The notes beneath the pieces are model-generated. The model had not been told where the DNA came from, ran no database searches, and worked only from the letters and a program-made list of their open reading frames with translations. DNA of 64,000 nucleotides. Origin: Anomaloglossus baeobatrachus. Taxonomy: Eukaryota > Chordata > Amphibia > Anura > Aromobatidae. Made by a program: the position numbers and the translations under genes. Positions 47,301 through 58,561 of the stretch are shown one piece after another. The stretch spans positions 509,078,869 to 509,142,868 of the forward strand of contig NC_134354.1 in NCBI RefSeq assembly GCF_048569485.1, given 5' to 3'. How positions within the stretch are numbered: the stretch's first letter is position 1; each line of letters begins with the position of its first letter.

Positions 47301-50300
47301 AGGAAGGCTCCGCTTGGAGTAACCCTTGCTTACATTGTTTTTAAAAGAAGCCAAGATGAACAGAGCTGGGATCAGGAAAGACTTTGCTACCTACCCCGGT
47401 GTCATCCTGGGGACGGTTAAGAATAGCGTATTTTTGAATGTGCTTGATGCAAATCTAACTGTGAATTGTACAACTGGGGCACAACTGCTGCCACTGAAGG
47501 GGTGGGTGTGTGTGGGGCACAATTTTTGGAAAAAAGGGAGGCTCCGCTTGGAGTAACCCTTGCTTACATTGTTTTTAAAAGAAGCCAAGATGAACAAGCC
47601 ATGGTTCAGCAAAGACTTTGCTACCTACCCCGGTGTCATCCTGGGGACGGTTAAGAATAGCGTATTTTTGAATGTGCTTGATGCAAATCTAGCTGTGAAT
47701 TGTACAACTGGGGCACAGCTGCTGACACTGAAGGGGTGGGTGTGTGTGGGGCCCAATTTTTGGAAAAAAGGAAGACTCCGCTTGGAGTAACCCTTGCTTA
47801 CATTGTTTTTAAAAGAAGCCAAGATGAACAGAGCTGGGATCAGGAAAGACTTTGCTACCTACCCCGGTGTCATCCTGGGGACGGTTAAGAATAGCGTATT
47901 TTTGAATGTGCTTGATGCAAATCTAGCTGTGAATTGTACAACTGGGGCACAAGTGCTGCCACTGAAGGGGTGGGTGTGTGTGGGGCACAATTTTTGGAAA
48001 AAAGGAAGACTCCGCTTGGAGTAACCCTTGCTTACATTGTTTTTAAAAGAAGTCAAGATGAACAGAGCTGGGATCAGGAAAGACTTTGCTACCTACCCCG
48101 GTGTCATCCTGGGGACGGTTAAGAATAGCGTATTTTTGAATGTGCTTGTTGCAAATCTAGCTGTGAATTGTACAACTGGGGCACAACTGCTGCCACTGAA
48201 GGGGTGGGTGTGTGTGGGGCACAATTTTTGGAAAAAAAGGAGGCTCCGCTTGGAGTAATCCTTGCTTACATTGTTTTTAAAAGAAGCCAAGATGAACAAG
48301 TCATGGTTCAGCAAAGACTTTGCTACCTACCCCGGTGTCATCCTGGGGACGGTTAAGAATAGCGTATTTTTGAATGTGCTTGATGCAAACCTAGCTGTGA
48401 AATGTACAACTGGGGCACAACTGCTGCCACTGAAGTGGTGGGTGTGTGTGGGGCCCAATTTTTGGAAAAAAGGAAGACTCCGCTTGGAGTAACCCTTGCT
48501 TACATTGTTTTTAAAAGAAGCCAAGATGAACAGACCTGGGATCAGAAAAGACTTTGCTACCTACCCCGGTGTCATCCTGGGGACGGTTAAGAATAGCGTA
48601 TTTTTGAATGTGCTTGATGCAAATCTAGCTGTGAATTGTACAACTGTGGCACAACTGCTGCCACTGAAGGGGTGGGTGTGTGTGGGGCCCAATTTTTGGA
48701 AAAAAGGAGGACTCCGCTTGGAATAACCCTTGCTTACATTGTTTTTAAAAGAAGGCAAGATGAACAGAGCTGGGATCAGGAAAGACTTTGCTACCTACCC
48801 CGGTGTCATCCTGGGGACAGTTAAGAATAGCGTATTTTTGAATGTGCTTGATGCAAGTCTAGCTGTAAATTGTACAACTGGGGCACAACTGCTGCCACTG
48901 AAGGGGTGAGTGTGTGTGGGGCACAATTTTTGGAAAAAAGGGAGGCTCCGCTTGGAGTAACCCTTGCTTACATTGTTTTTAAAAGAAGCCAAGATGAACA
49001 AGTCATGGTTCAGCAAAGAGTTTGCTACCTACCCCGGTGTCATCCTGGGGACGGTTAAGAATAGCGTATTTTTGAATGTGCTTGATGCAAATCTAGCTGT
49101 GAATTGTACAACTGGGGCACAACTGCTGCCACTGAAGGGGTGGGTGTGTTTGGAGCCCAATTTTTTTTTAAAAAAGGAAGACTCCGCTTGGAGTAACCCT
49201 TGCTTACATTGTTTTTAAAAGAAGCCAAGATGAACAGAGCTGGGATCAGGAAAGACTTTGCTACCTACCCCGGTGTCATCCTGGGGACGGTTAAGAATAG
49301 CGTATTTTTGAATGTGCTTGATGCAAATCTAGCTGTGAATTGTACAACTGGGGCACAACTGCTGCCACTGAAGGGGTGGGTGTGTGTGGGGCACAATGTT
49401 TGGAAAAAAGGGAGGCTCCGCTTGGAGTAACCCTTGCTTGCTGTGTTTTTTAAAATTGATCCAAGATGAACAGAGCTGGGATCAGGAAAGAATTGGTACC
49501 AACCCCGGTGTCATCCTGGGGACGGTTAAGAATAGCGTATTTTTGAATGTGCTTGATACAAATCTAAACATCCTGTTTGCAACTAGGGCACAAGTGCTGC
49601 CACTGATAAGGTGTCTGTGTGGGGCCCAATTTTTGGAAAAAAAGGAGACTCCGCTTGGAGTAACCCTTGCTTACATTGTTTTTAAAAGAAGCCAAGATGA
49701 ACAGAGCTGGGATCAGGAAAGACTTTGCTACCTACCCCGGTGTCATCCTGGGGACGGTTAAGAATAGCGTATTTTTGAATGTGCTTGATGCAAATCTAGC
49801 TGTGAATTGTACAACTGGGGCACAACTGCTGCCACTGAAGGGGTGGGTTTGTGTGGGGCACAATTTTTGGAAAAAAGGGAGGCTCCGCTTGGAGTAACCC
49901 TTGCTTGATGTGTTTTTTAAAAATGATCCAAGATGAACAGAGCTGGGATCAGGAAAGAATTGGTACCAACCCTGGTGTCATCCTGGGGACTGTTAAGAAT
50001 AGCGTATTTTTGAATGTGCTTGATGCAAATCTAGCTGTGAATTGTACAACTGGGGCACAACTGCTGCCACTGAAGGGGTGGGTTTGTGTGGGGCACAATT
50101 TTTGGAAAAAAGGGAGGCTCCGCTTGGAGTAACCCTTGCTTGATGTGTTTTTTAAAAATGATCCAAGATGAACAGAGCTGGGATCAGGAAAGAATTGGTA
50201 CCAACCCTGGTGTCATCCTGGGGACTGTTAAGAATAGCGTATTTTTGAATGTGCTTGATGCAAATCTAGCTGTGAATTGTACAACTGGGGCACAACTGCT

Positions 50301-50850
50301 GCCACTGAAGGGGTGGGTTTGTGTGGGGCACAATTTTTGGAAAAAAGGGAGGCTCCGCTTGGAGTAACCCTTGCTTGATGTGTTTTTTAAAAATGATCCA
50401 AGCTGCACAGAGCTGGGATCAGGAAAGAATTGGTACCAACCCTGGTGTCATCCTGGGGACTGTTAAGAATAGCGTATTTTTGAATGTGCTTGATGCAAAT
50501 CAAAACATTCTGTTTGCAACTAGGGCACAAGTGCTGCCACTGATAAGGTGTCTGTGTGGGGCCCAATTTTTGGAAAAAAAGGGAGACTCAGCTTGGAGTA
50601 ACCCTTGCTTGCTGTGTTTTTTAAAAATGATCCAAGATGAACAGAGCTGGGATCAGGAAAGACTTTGCTACCAACTCCGGTGTCATCCTGGGGACGGTTA
50701 AGAATAGCGTATTTTTGAATGTGCTTGATGCAAATCTAGCTGTGAAGTGTACAACTAGGGCACAAGTGCTGCCACTGAATGGGTGGGTGTGTGTGGTGCC
50801 AAATTTTTGGAAAAAAAGGGAGACTCCGCTTGGAGTCACCTTGCGGTGTT
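41337..50850 (+). repeat. 234-bp satellite array, about 40 copies, inside the hAT element
   Basis: GAATGTGCTTGATGCAAATC recurs every 234 bp (235 where an extra T is present). Two unit types alternate: one with GCTGTGAATTGTACAACTGG and one with AACATCCTGTTTGCAACTAGG; the second type also starts the array. Higher-order repeats are visible: 41706-42641 resembles 42642-43577 (936 bp, four units), and 44547-45079 recurs at 46421-46953 (1874 bp, eight units). Within each unit, GATGAACAAGTCATGG and CTACCCCGGTGTCATCCTGG echo the last codons of the transposase (41269-41331). The 62-126-codon frames inside are repeat by-products. Confidence 0.96.
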
Positions 50851-51163
50851 TTACATGATTTTAGAAGGGCGTGCCATGCCTATATCTGTGTGTCCTCCTC
50901 TTTTTCCTTGTCCAGCTCTTTTGTTTTCGCATGAGTATATGTCCTTGTCACTTTCCCATGTGTTTGTGTTGTGAGTTGTTTGTCACCTTTTGGACACCTT
51001 TGAGGGTGTTTTCTAGGTGTTTTTATGTGTTTGTGATTGCCTGCCATTGTTTCCTATGCAGTTCGAGTTCGGTTCATCGAACGTTCTTCAAGCCGAACTC
51101 AAACGGGACGTCCGTTTGGCGAACCGACGTTGAGCCGAACCGCGACCGGTTCGCTCATCTCTA
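50851..51163 (+). other. 3' end of the large hAT element
   Basis: Non-coding. The last 150 bp or so match 10110-10265 and include GAACTCAAACGGGACGTCCG and repeated GAACCG boxes, likely transposase-binding sites, before the terminal GGTTCGCTCATCTCTA. Confidence 0.75.
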
Positions 51164-52190
51164 GTTCTGTGTACCAGAGATGAACGTGCTTTGGTCAGAC
51201 ATGTGCATATCAACCCAAGAACAAAAGAAAAAACCTTGTGAAGATGATGGCGGAAGCTGGTAAGATTGTGTCATTATCCACAGCAAAACAAATACTGCAT
51301 CAACATGGGCTGAAAGGCCACTTTGCCAGGAAGAAGCCATTACTCCAAAAAAAACATAAAAAAGCCAGATTAATGTTTTCAAATGCATACAGGAACAAAG
51401 ACCTTAATTTTTGGAGACATATACTGTGGTCTGACAAAACTAAAATTGAACTGTTTGGCCATAATGACCATTGTTACATTTGGAGGAAAAAGGGAGAACC
51501 TTTGAATCCTAAGAACACCATCCCAACTGTGAAACACAAGGGTGGCAGCATCATGTTTTTCTGCAGGAGGGATTGGTGAACTTCACAAAATAGATGGCAT
51601 CATGAGAAAAGATTATGTGGCAACACTGAAGCAACATCTCAAGACATCAGCCAGGAACTTAAAGCTTGGGTGCAAATGGGTCTTCCAAATGGACAATGAC
51701 CCAAAGCATCCTGCCAAACTAGTTACAAAGTGGCTTAAGGATAACAAAGTCAATGATTTGCAGTGGCCATCACAAAACCCTGATCTCAATACTATTGAAA
51801 ATTTATGGGCAAAGCTGAAAAGGCAGGTTTAAGCGAGGCAACCTACAAACATTTTTCAATTACATCAGTTCTATCAGGAGGAATGGGCCCAAATTCCTAC
51901 CAATAATTGTGAGAAGCTAATGGAAGGATATGCAAATTGATTGACCCAAGTCATATAGTTAAAGGGAAATGGTACCAAATACTAATGAAATGTATGTTCA
52001 CTTTTGATTTTGCAGAAAGTAATAAAAATGCCATTAAACATTCTCTCCCATTATTCTGGCATTTTGCAAATATAAATAATTTTGGTAATCCTAATTGACC
52101 CGAAATGGGAAAGGTTTATTTTGTTTTCATGTAAGATAGGGAAAAAAACCTTTATGTGTGTCTTTTTAGATAGTGTATGTAAACTTCTGC
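51164..52190 (+). mobile_element. Nested Tc1 element, segment 4 (to right terminal repeat)
   Basis: Begins with the second GTTCTGTG copy and continues the transposase gene, then a 3' untranslated region and the right terminal repeat (CTTTTTAGATAGTGTATGTAAAC, 52161-52184), the mirror of 27900-27920. The four Tc1 segments together total about 1.6 kb, the expected length of a full Tc1 element. Confidence 0.87.
51238..51832 (+). pseudogene. Tc1 transposase, central and C-terminal part (broken)
   Basis: MKMMAEAGKIVSLSTAKQIL and LKGHFARKKPLLQKKHKKAR belong to the DNA-binding region. WSDKTKIELFGHNDH carries the first catalytic Asp. FQMDNDPKHPAK carries the second, and PDLNTIENLWAKLK the Glu of the DDE triad. 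Around 51555-51575 a short stretch (the usual LWGCFAAGG region) is missing or shifted, so GGSIMFF runs into a different frame. The N-terminus lies at 36302-36480 on the far side of the hAT insertion. Confidence 0.87.
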
Positions 52191-52582
52191 TTTAAGCTAT
52201 AGTTCTGGACTTTGACTGGGCCATTCAAACAAATGAATATGCTTTGATCTTAACCTTTCCATTGTAGGTCTAGCAGTATGTTTCGGGTTGTCGTCCTGCT
52301 ACGCCCCAGACTCAAATCTTTTGTAGCTTCCAATGTTTTTCCTCCAGGATTGTCCTGTATTTAGCTTCATTCATTTTTTCTTCAACTCAGACCACTTTCC
52401 CTGTCCATGCTGAAGAAAAGCACTCCCACAGCATGATGCTGCCACCACCATATTTAATGGAGGGGATGGTTTTTTCAGTGTGATGTACAGTGTGTTTTCC
52501 ACCATAAATGGTGTTTTGCGTTTATCTCAAAAAGATCTACTTTGGTCTTATCTGACCAGAGCACCTTCTTTCACATGCTATG

Positions 52583-54614
52583 TAAGGCCCCCTTCACACT
52601 TCCGTGAAAAACACGCACGTGTGTTACGGGCCGTTTTTCGGGTCCGTATCCCGATTTTGTGTCCGTTTTTATGGTCCGTGTGGCATCTGTGTGAATTGCG
52701 TATGCTAGCCGTGTTTGTGTGTAGAACGTCCATGTGTGCGTGTGGAATTAACGTGTATGTGTACGTGGAATGTCCGTGTGGAATGTCCGTGTGTGTGATG
52801 CACAATGTCGCTTATAAATGTCGGCTGACAGCCGACAGAGTTGCGCGATGAGAATGAACTCGAGTGAACTTCACCCGACTTCATCCTCATACCGCGGCTC
52901 TGTCTGTGTCGAGTACTGATTAGCGGTCACCTGTGAAGGATTCACCGGTGACCGCTAATCCCCCGAGTGACTGAAGTTTCCCCCCCTCTCTCATACTCAC
53001 CGATCCCCGATCACCGGCGCGGCGCTGCACGGCATTCACACTGCTGCGGCGGCTTTTACTATTTTGATAAAGCCGGCCGCTCATTAAACAATCTCGTATT
53101 CCCTGCTTTCCCCGCCCACCGGCGCCTATGATTGGTTGCAGTGAGACACGCCCCCACGCTGAGTGACAGCTGTCTCACTGCACCCAATCACAGCAGCCGG
53201 TGGGCGTGTCTATACTGTGCAGTAAAATAAATAAATAAATAAATAATTAAAAAAAACGGCGTGCGGTCCCCCCCAATTTCAATACCAGCCAGATAAAGCC
53301 ATATGGCTGTAGGCTGGTATTCTCAGGTTGGGGAGCTCCACGTTATGGGGAGCCGCCCACCCTAACAATATCAGTCAGCAGCCGCCCAGAATTGCCGCAT
53401 ACATTAGATGCGACAGTTCTGGGACTGTACCCGGCTCTTCCCGATTTGCCCTGGTGCTTTGGCAAATCGGGGTAATAAGGAGTTAATGGCAGCCCATAGC
53501 TGCCACTAAATCCTAGATTAATCATGTCAGGCGTCTCCCCGAGATTCTTTTCATGATTAATCTGTAAATTACAGTAAATAAACACACACACCCGAAAAAT
53601 CACAAATATACACCCTGGTTCAACAATTTAATCAGCCCGAAAAAGCCCTCCATGTCCGGCGGAATCCAGGATGGTCCAGCGTTGCTTCCAGCTCTGCTGC
53701 ATGGAGGTGACAGGAGCTGCAGCACACACAGCCGCTCCTGTCAGCTCCACGCAGCAAATGAAGAGTGCCGCGCGATTAGCTGAGCTGTCACTGAGGTTAC
53801 CCGCTGTCAACACTGGATCCATAATGTGAAGCTCCCCATCCTGAGAATACCAGCCTTCAGCCGTATGGCTTTATCTGGCTGGTATTGAAATTGGGGGGGG
53901 ACCGCACGCTGTTTTTTTTTAATTATTTATTTATTTATTTTACTGCACAGTATAGACACGCCCACCGGCTGCTGTGATTGGGTGCAGTGAGACAGCTGTC
54001 ACTCAGCGTGAGGGCGTGTCTCACTGCAACCAATCATAGGCGCCGGTGGGCGGGGAAAGCAGGGAATACGAGATTGTTTAAGGAGCGGCCGGCTTTTTCA
54101 AAATAGTAAAAGCCGCCGCAGCAGTGTGAATGCCGTGCAGCGCCGCGCCGGTGATCGGTGAACGGTAAGTATGAGAGAGGGGGGAAACTGACCGACAGAC
54201 TGTGAGAGAGGGACAGACAGAGAGACCGACAGAGAGACAGAGAGACCGACCGACGGACTCAGGGAGATTGACCGACATACACAGAAATAGAAAGAATGGC
54301 CGACATCACTAGAAATAAAAACACCAAACGGACACGGACTATAGGTAGATGCATACGTGTTTACTAACGTGTGTGCACATACCCATAAACTTTCATTGTG
54401 TCCACGTGTGCGTTCTCCGTGCAGATAACGGACATGCATCCGTGCAAAACGCAAACACATACGGATCACGGACACGCACACACGGACATAATGAAATAAC
54501 GCACGTGTGACCACAATCATAGATTAACATTGGTGCATGTTTGTCCGTGTCTCCGGTATATACGGAAATGGAACAAACACGCACGTGTTTCGCGGACGTG
54601 TGAAGGGGGCCTTA
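52583..54614 (+). mobile_element. MITE-like element with long internal inverted repeat (about 2 kb)
   Basis: Ends are TAAGGCCCCCTTCACAC and GTGTGAAGGGGGCCTTA. If TAA/TTA are target-site remnants, this fits the TWA preference of PIF/Harbinger elements. Inside, 52990-53345 and 53820-54165 form a second inverted repeat of about 350 bp (landmarks TTTATCTGGCTGGTATTG, GGCGTGTCTCACTGCA, CCGGCGCCTATGATTGG-like). The centre (53346-53819) is non-coding. No transposase. Confidence 0.75.
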
Positions 54615-54762
54615 GGGACACAGAAGTCTGTTTAGCTCAACGGACATGTTTTGGTAGACTTCCAGTTGTGCATACACCTTCCATTTTTGGATGATGCATT
54701 GAACAGTGCTTAGTGAGATGTTCAAAGCTTGGGGGTTTTATTTATAACCTAACCCTGCTTTA

Positions 54763-55436
54763 GGCCTCTGTCACACGTTCGTGCCTCCGGTACGTGTTTT
54801 GCAGTTTTTTCACGTACCGGAGGCACGTACACATGTACACCAATGTTACCCTATGGTAACAGGCACATTAACGTAAATCCCCATGGAACGTACGATTGTA
54901 CGTTCCGATTGTACGCTTGTACGTGTTTAAAAAACGCCGACATGTCCGTTTTTCTCCGCATCACGGGTGTCACACGGCCCGCACCCATACCACATGGATG
55001 TAGTGTGGATGCGGTCCCGTGTGACACGTGCCGGAGAAACACATGTCATTATTTTAAAATAAAAAAAACACATACTCACCTCCTTCTGCCCTGCAGAATC
55101 TTCCGCTGTTAACAGTTGCTGCCGGCCGCCGCTCATTATGAGCGTGTTAAGGAGGAGGGCGTGATGTCACGGGTGCTGATCTCCACCCCTTTGCTCAGTC
55201 GAAAGCAGCATCAGCGCGGAGTGGGCAGGACTGGAGCCGAAGATCAGTACCCTGGACAGCAGCAAGGACCACGTGAGTATGTAAATTACCGGTTCTCCAT
55301 GTGTTGTCGGGGATAGCACACAGAGAACACACGTGGCGCACAGATACCGGAGACACGTACTTACCTAACGCAACACGCAAGGAAAATATGTGTCTCACAG
55401 CACGTGCGTGATTTTCACGTGAGTGTGGCAGAGGCC
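54763..55436 (+). mobile_element. Smaller MITE with TTA target duplication (674 bp)
   Basis: GGCCTCTGTCACACGTTCG at the left and GTGTGGCAGAGGCC at the right are inverted repeats. TTA flanks both sides (54760-54762, 55437-55439), again suggesting PIF/Harbinger type. Inner sequence is rich in CACGTG and ACGTAC boxes. It is related in style to the MITE at 52583 but not the same family. Confidence 0.75.
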
Positions 55437-56194
55437 TTACTCCTCTCCTCAACTTTACTCCTAGCCTGTCTGGTGTTTACATTGGTTTCCCTGATGTTGT
55501 TTGATCCATAATGTTCTCAAATAATCCTCTGAGGCCTTCATAGAACAGCTGTGGCTATACTGGAATACGTTACACACAGATGGACTCAATTCATGTAATT
55601 TTCATCTTTATATTTTTAAAACATTTAGAGAGCCATATATCATTTCATTTATACTTCACAAATACTTGCTACTTTGTGTTTGTATATCACAAAAAATCCC
55701 AATGAAATACATTTGTTTGTGGGTGTAACGCAATTATATTTTAAAAGTTTACTGGTATGAATATTTTTTAAGGCACTTTAAATGCTCATTTGTGATATTG
55801 ACTATGTCTCAACAGAACTGTGTTTCTTGTACGGTCTGCATTGTGATGAAGACTGTTAACTAGAGATGAGCGGACCCATGAACGTTCGGTTCGGCGGGTT
55901 TAGCCAGACTTTATCTAAAGTTCTGCTTTGGACCTGGACCTGAAATGAACGCCAATGGAAGCCACTAATTGTGCAGTTCGGGTCTCCGCCCACAAGCAGC
56001 CAGCCATAAACAGAACACTTCCGGGGGAGGGTGGAGCAGGGTTTTTCTATTTTTTTTTGTTTGGTGCACACTACATCTTATTACGTTGTTGTTACCCCTA
56101 GTGTGAGCCTTTCAAACACTGCAAGCGGCTTGCATTGGGCTGAGCACCACTTGTACAAGAGTACAGCAGTGCTCATGAGAATGGTTTGCATACA

Positions 56195-56540
56195 CACAGT
56201 GAGTAAGGAAAGTATTCAGACCCCTCGAAATTTGTCACTCTTTGTTGAATTTACCAAATGGCTGCAATGAAACAAAGTTCTTTTTTTTCTCATTAATGTA
56301 CACTCTGCACCCCATCATGACAGAAAAAAAATAAAAATGTACAAATTTTTGCAAATTTATTAAACAAGAAAAACTGAAATATCACATGGTCATAAGTATT
56401 CAGACCTTTTACTCAGACAGTCATATTTAAGTCACGTGCTGTCCATTTTACTTGTGATCCTCCTTGAGATGGTTCTACTCCTTCACTAGAGTCCAGCTGT
56501 GTTTAGTTAAACTGATAAGACTTGATTTGGAAAGGCACAC

Positions 56541-56604
<64 letters not shown>

Positions 56605-56902
56605 CCTATATATGACTGTCCACCACAGAACTGGAGAAAATTTGCAAGGAAGAATGGCAGAGGCTTCCCAAATCCAGGTGTGGAAAAACTTGTTGGATCA
56701 TTCCCAAGAAGACTTATGTCTGCATTAGCTCAAAAAGTTGCTTCTACTTAATACTGAGTAAAGGGTCTGAATACTTATGACCATATTTCAGTTTTTCTTG
56801 TTTAATAAATTTGCAAAAATTTCTACATTTCTGTAGAATGGCTGCAATGAAAGAAAGAGTGAAAAATGTAAAGGGGTCTGAATACTTTCTGTACCCACTG
56901 TA
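56195..56902 (+). mobile_element. Tc1-derived MITE
   Basis: Inverted ends ACAGTGAGTAAGGAAAGTAT TCAGACCCC and GGGGTCTGAATACTTTCTGT ACCCACTGT with TA at the borders. A second mirrored pair (TGGTCATAAGTATTCAGACC and GGGTCTGAATACTTATGACC) lies further in. The centre holds a (TA)n run and an N-terminal/central scrap of Tc1 transposase sequence (ACTGGAGAAAATTTGCAAGG). Confidence 0.8.
56543..56602. repeat. (TA)n microsatellite in the Tc1 MITE
   Basis: About 29 TA units. The Tyr-Ile frame over it is not a gene. Confidence 0.95.
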
Positions 56903-57005
56903 AAGCAGCTAAACTCCAACACTGAACTGTTTTTTATAAAAAAAGTTTGTGTTTGGTATGAACACTGAACACCAAACCTCGGGTTCGGTCATCTCCACTG
57001 TTAAC

Positions 57006-57425
57006 AACATCTAGCAGTATTTCCTTATCATTGGTTATGTATTCATGTACTAATGATGTTTCTGGAGATGTATTCCTATATTGATGATGGTTCTAATGTA
57101 TTCATGTACTGAAGGTCATTCTAGTGATGTATTTTTGTGCTGTTGCTATTTCTATGGTGTACTAATATACTGATGATGGTTCTGATGATGTATTTCTATG
57201 TATTTCCATACTGTTGGTGGTTCTGGTGATGTATTTCTGTAATGTTGGGGTTTGTGATGATGTATTCTTATACTGTTTGTGGTTCTGGTTATATATTAAC
57301 GTACTGTTGGTAGTTCTGGTGATGTATTCATGTTGTGCCAATCACTTGTGATATATTTCTTTACTATTTTTGGTTTATGTAATGTATTTCTATACTGTTG
57401 GTGGTTCTTATTAGTTCTAATCCTG
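57006..57425. repeat. Degenerate minisatellite, unit about 35-45 bp
   Basis: Variants of CTGTTGGTGGTTCTGGTGAT GTATTTCTATA repeat around ten times with substitutions and length changes. No coding signal. It looks old compared with the other arrays in the window. Confidence 0.75.
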
Positions 57426-57515
57426 TACACATTTATCAATCCATAACTTGTCAGATAATGTGATGTATGGCTATGTTACTATTAGTATTGTGCCATCTGA
57501 CAAGTTAAAAATGAT

Positions 57516-57922
57516 GTGACAAATAGCACTACGCAGATTATCTAAAATCATCCAGCAAGTGGGGAGTTAAACCTGCAGCAGCAGACAGGAAGTATCCAGC
57601 ACTGACCTAGTGATTCTGGGAATCAGGGAGTGTGCATTTGTATCTGCAAAAGGAAAGAAGTGTCTGTTTGTCTCTCTGTCCTGAACTGGTAGATCTGTGT
57701 AGCTTCGCTTTTCTTAGGATACATACACTACACTTTCTGAGCACTGCTCCTTTGCAGAGAGACAGACAGACACTTCTTTCCTTTTGCAGAGGCAGATACA
57801 CACTCCCTGCTTCCCAGCATCCCTAGGTCAGTGCTGAATACTTTCTGTCTGCTGCTGCAGGCTTAACTCCCCAGTTGCTGGATAATTTAGATCATATGTG
57901 TAGTTCTACTTGTCACAATTGC
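57516..57922. repeat. Foldback (hairpin) element, arms about 180 bp
   Basis: 57516-57695 and 57738-57922 are inverted copies, about 90% alike by eye: GGGGAGTTAAACCTGCAGCA, CAGCACTGACCTAG, GCAAAAGGAAAGAAGTGTCT recur mirrored. The loop is about 40 bp. The 62-64-codon frames on both strands are mirror images of the arms. Probably a MITE; no target duplication found. Confidence 0.8.
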
Positions 57923-58228
57923 TACATCTATATTTATCTTAACATCATTAATTATAAAATCAAGCAATAACACATGCAAAATCTCAACATCATCTAATTT
58001 ACTCACTTTCGTGAGTCAGGAGGGTCAGCTAGTCACTACGTGACTGTAAGTATGAAAATCACACATGAGCGTTAAGATGATGACTACTCAAACCACATAA
58101 AGTGTGTATAAGAGAGGGTGCCAAACTGAATTTTTGCTCTGGGTGCAAGAAAATATATATTCCTATTTGATATCATCATTAAATCTTTCATATCAAATGC
58201 TTATAATTAAATAAAAAAATTTGTTTAA
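57923..58228. other. AT-rich DNA, no gene seen
   Basis: Nothing gene-like is visible. It ends in AATTAAATAAAAAAATTTG, just before the second Penelope-like element. Confidence 0.35.
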
Positions 58229-58290
58229 AAGAACTGAAGTCCTCAGTGGTTGATACCTTTTAATGGCTAACTGAAAAGATGGTAATAATT

Positions 58291-58330
58291 GCAAGCTTTC
58301 GAGACTACTCAGGTCTCTTCATCAGGCATG
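58291..58330 (-). ncRNA. Decayed hammerhead-like core of PLE2
   Basis: On the minus strand: CTGATGA (58325-58319), A, then stem II GAGAC-CTGAGTA-GTCTC with five base pairs, then GAAA (58300-58297) and GCTTGC as a minimal stem III. The same extra A before stem II is seen in PLE1. The triplet after stem III is not the usual GUC, and stem I pairing is poor, so cleavage is doubtful. Confidence 0.45.
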
Positions 58331-58561
58331 GTATAACACAAAATCTGAAGAGTCACATATTTATACACAACAGGACATAGAATGGGGCAGTAAAAAAAAA
58401 AAAAACAACCAAGTTATATAAAACAGAACTATCACTATGGCAGGGGGGCAAACTGTTGTGGCCATAAATTTTGCTGCAGTTCAGTGTGAAAGTTTTATTG
58501 TCCTCTGATCAGGGTCTGGTCCAGGCTGTGACACGCTCGGATGGTCAGAGGAGCACATCTT

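Larger units (their letters stand above)
36490..51163 (+). mobile_element. Large hAT element (14.7 kb) with internal satellites
   Basis: The ends are AAGAGTTGAGCGCGGTTCG (36490) and CGCGACCGGTTCGCTCATCT CTA (to 51163); read inward they share nAGAG(T/A)TGAGCG. A perfect 8-bp target duplication GTTCTGTG (36482-36489 and 51164-51171) and a Tc1 gene that resumes cleanly on the far side fix both borders. Contents: non-coding 5' region, a 136-bp tandem repeat, an inverted copy of transposase sequence, the BED-finger transposase gene, about 40 copies of a 234-bp satellite, and the 3' end. hAT elements are usually about 2.5-5 kb; the satellite accounts for most of the excess. Confidence 0.93.
52191..55800 (-). 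mobile_element. Second Tc1-like relic, reversed, interrupted by two MITEs
   Basis: On the minus strand the pieces 55800-55440, 54759-54615 and 52582-52191 read as a Tc1-like element of another family. Visible landmarks on the plus strand are CACAGCATGATGCTGCCACC (52428), GACCAGAGCACCTTCTT (52554) and CTGAGGCCTTCATAGAACAG (55530). These correspond to transposase GGSIMLW-type and 3' regions. It is partial and non-coding. Confidence 0.7.
55861..56997 (+). mobile_element. hAT MITE (1,137 bp) containing a Tc1 MITE
   Basis: TAGAGATGAGCGGACCC at the left, and GGGTTCGGTCATCTCCA at the right, form short inverted ends. The 8-bp target duplication CTGTTAAC lies at 55853-55860 and 56998-57005. No transposase. 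A Tc1-derived MITE (56195-56902) sits inside it, so the hAT MITE is the older of the two. Confidence 0.87.

Noticed and set aside
41706-50701. Dozens of similar 62-126-codon frames (KMNKSWFSKDFATYPGVILG type)
   Set aside because: They follow from the 234-bp satellite, whose length is divisible by three. They echo the transposase tail but have no promoter or independent function visible.
41337-50850. CRISPR-like array
   Set aside because: The regularly spaced repeats are adjoining satellite units without unique spacers, in a eukaryotic transposon context. The 118-bp, 136-bp and 93-bp arrays are rejected for the same reason.
54098-54520. 140-codon frame rich in SVGLSVSL
   Set aside because: Arises from GACAGAGAGACCGAC simple repeats inside the MITE; no homology.
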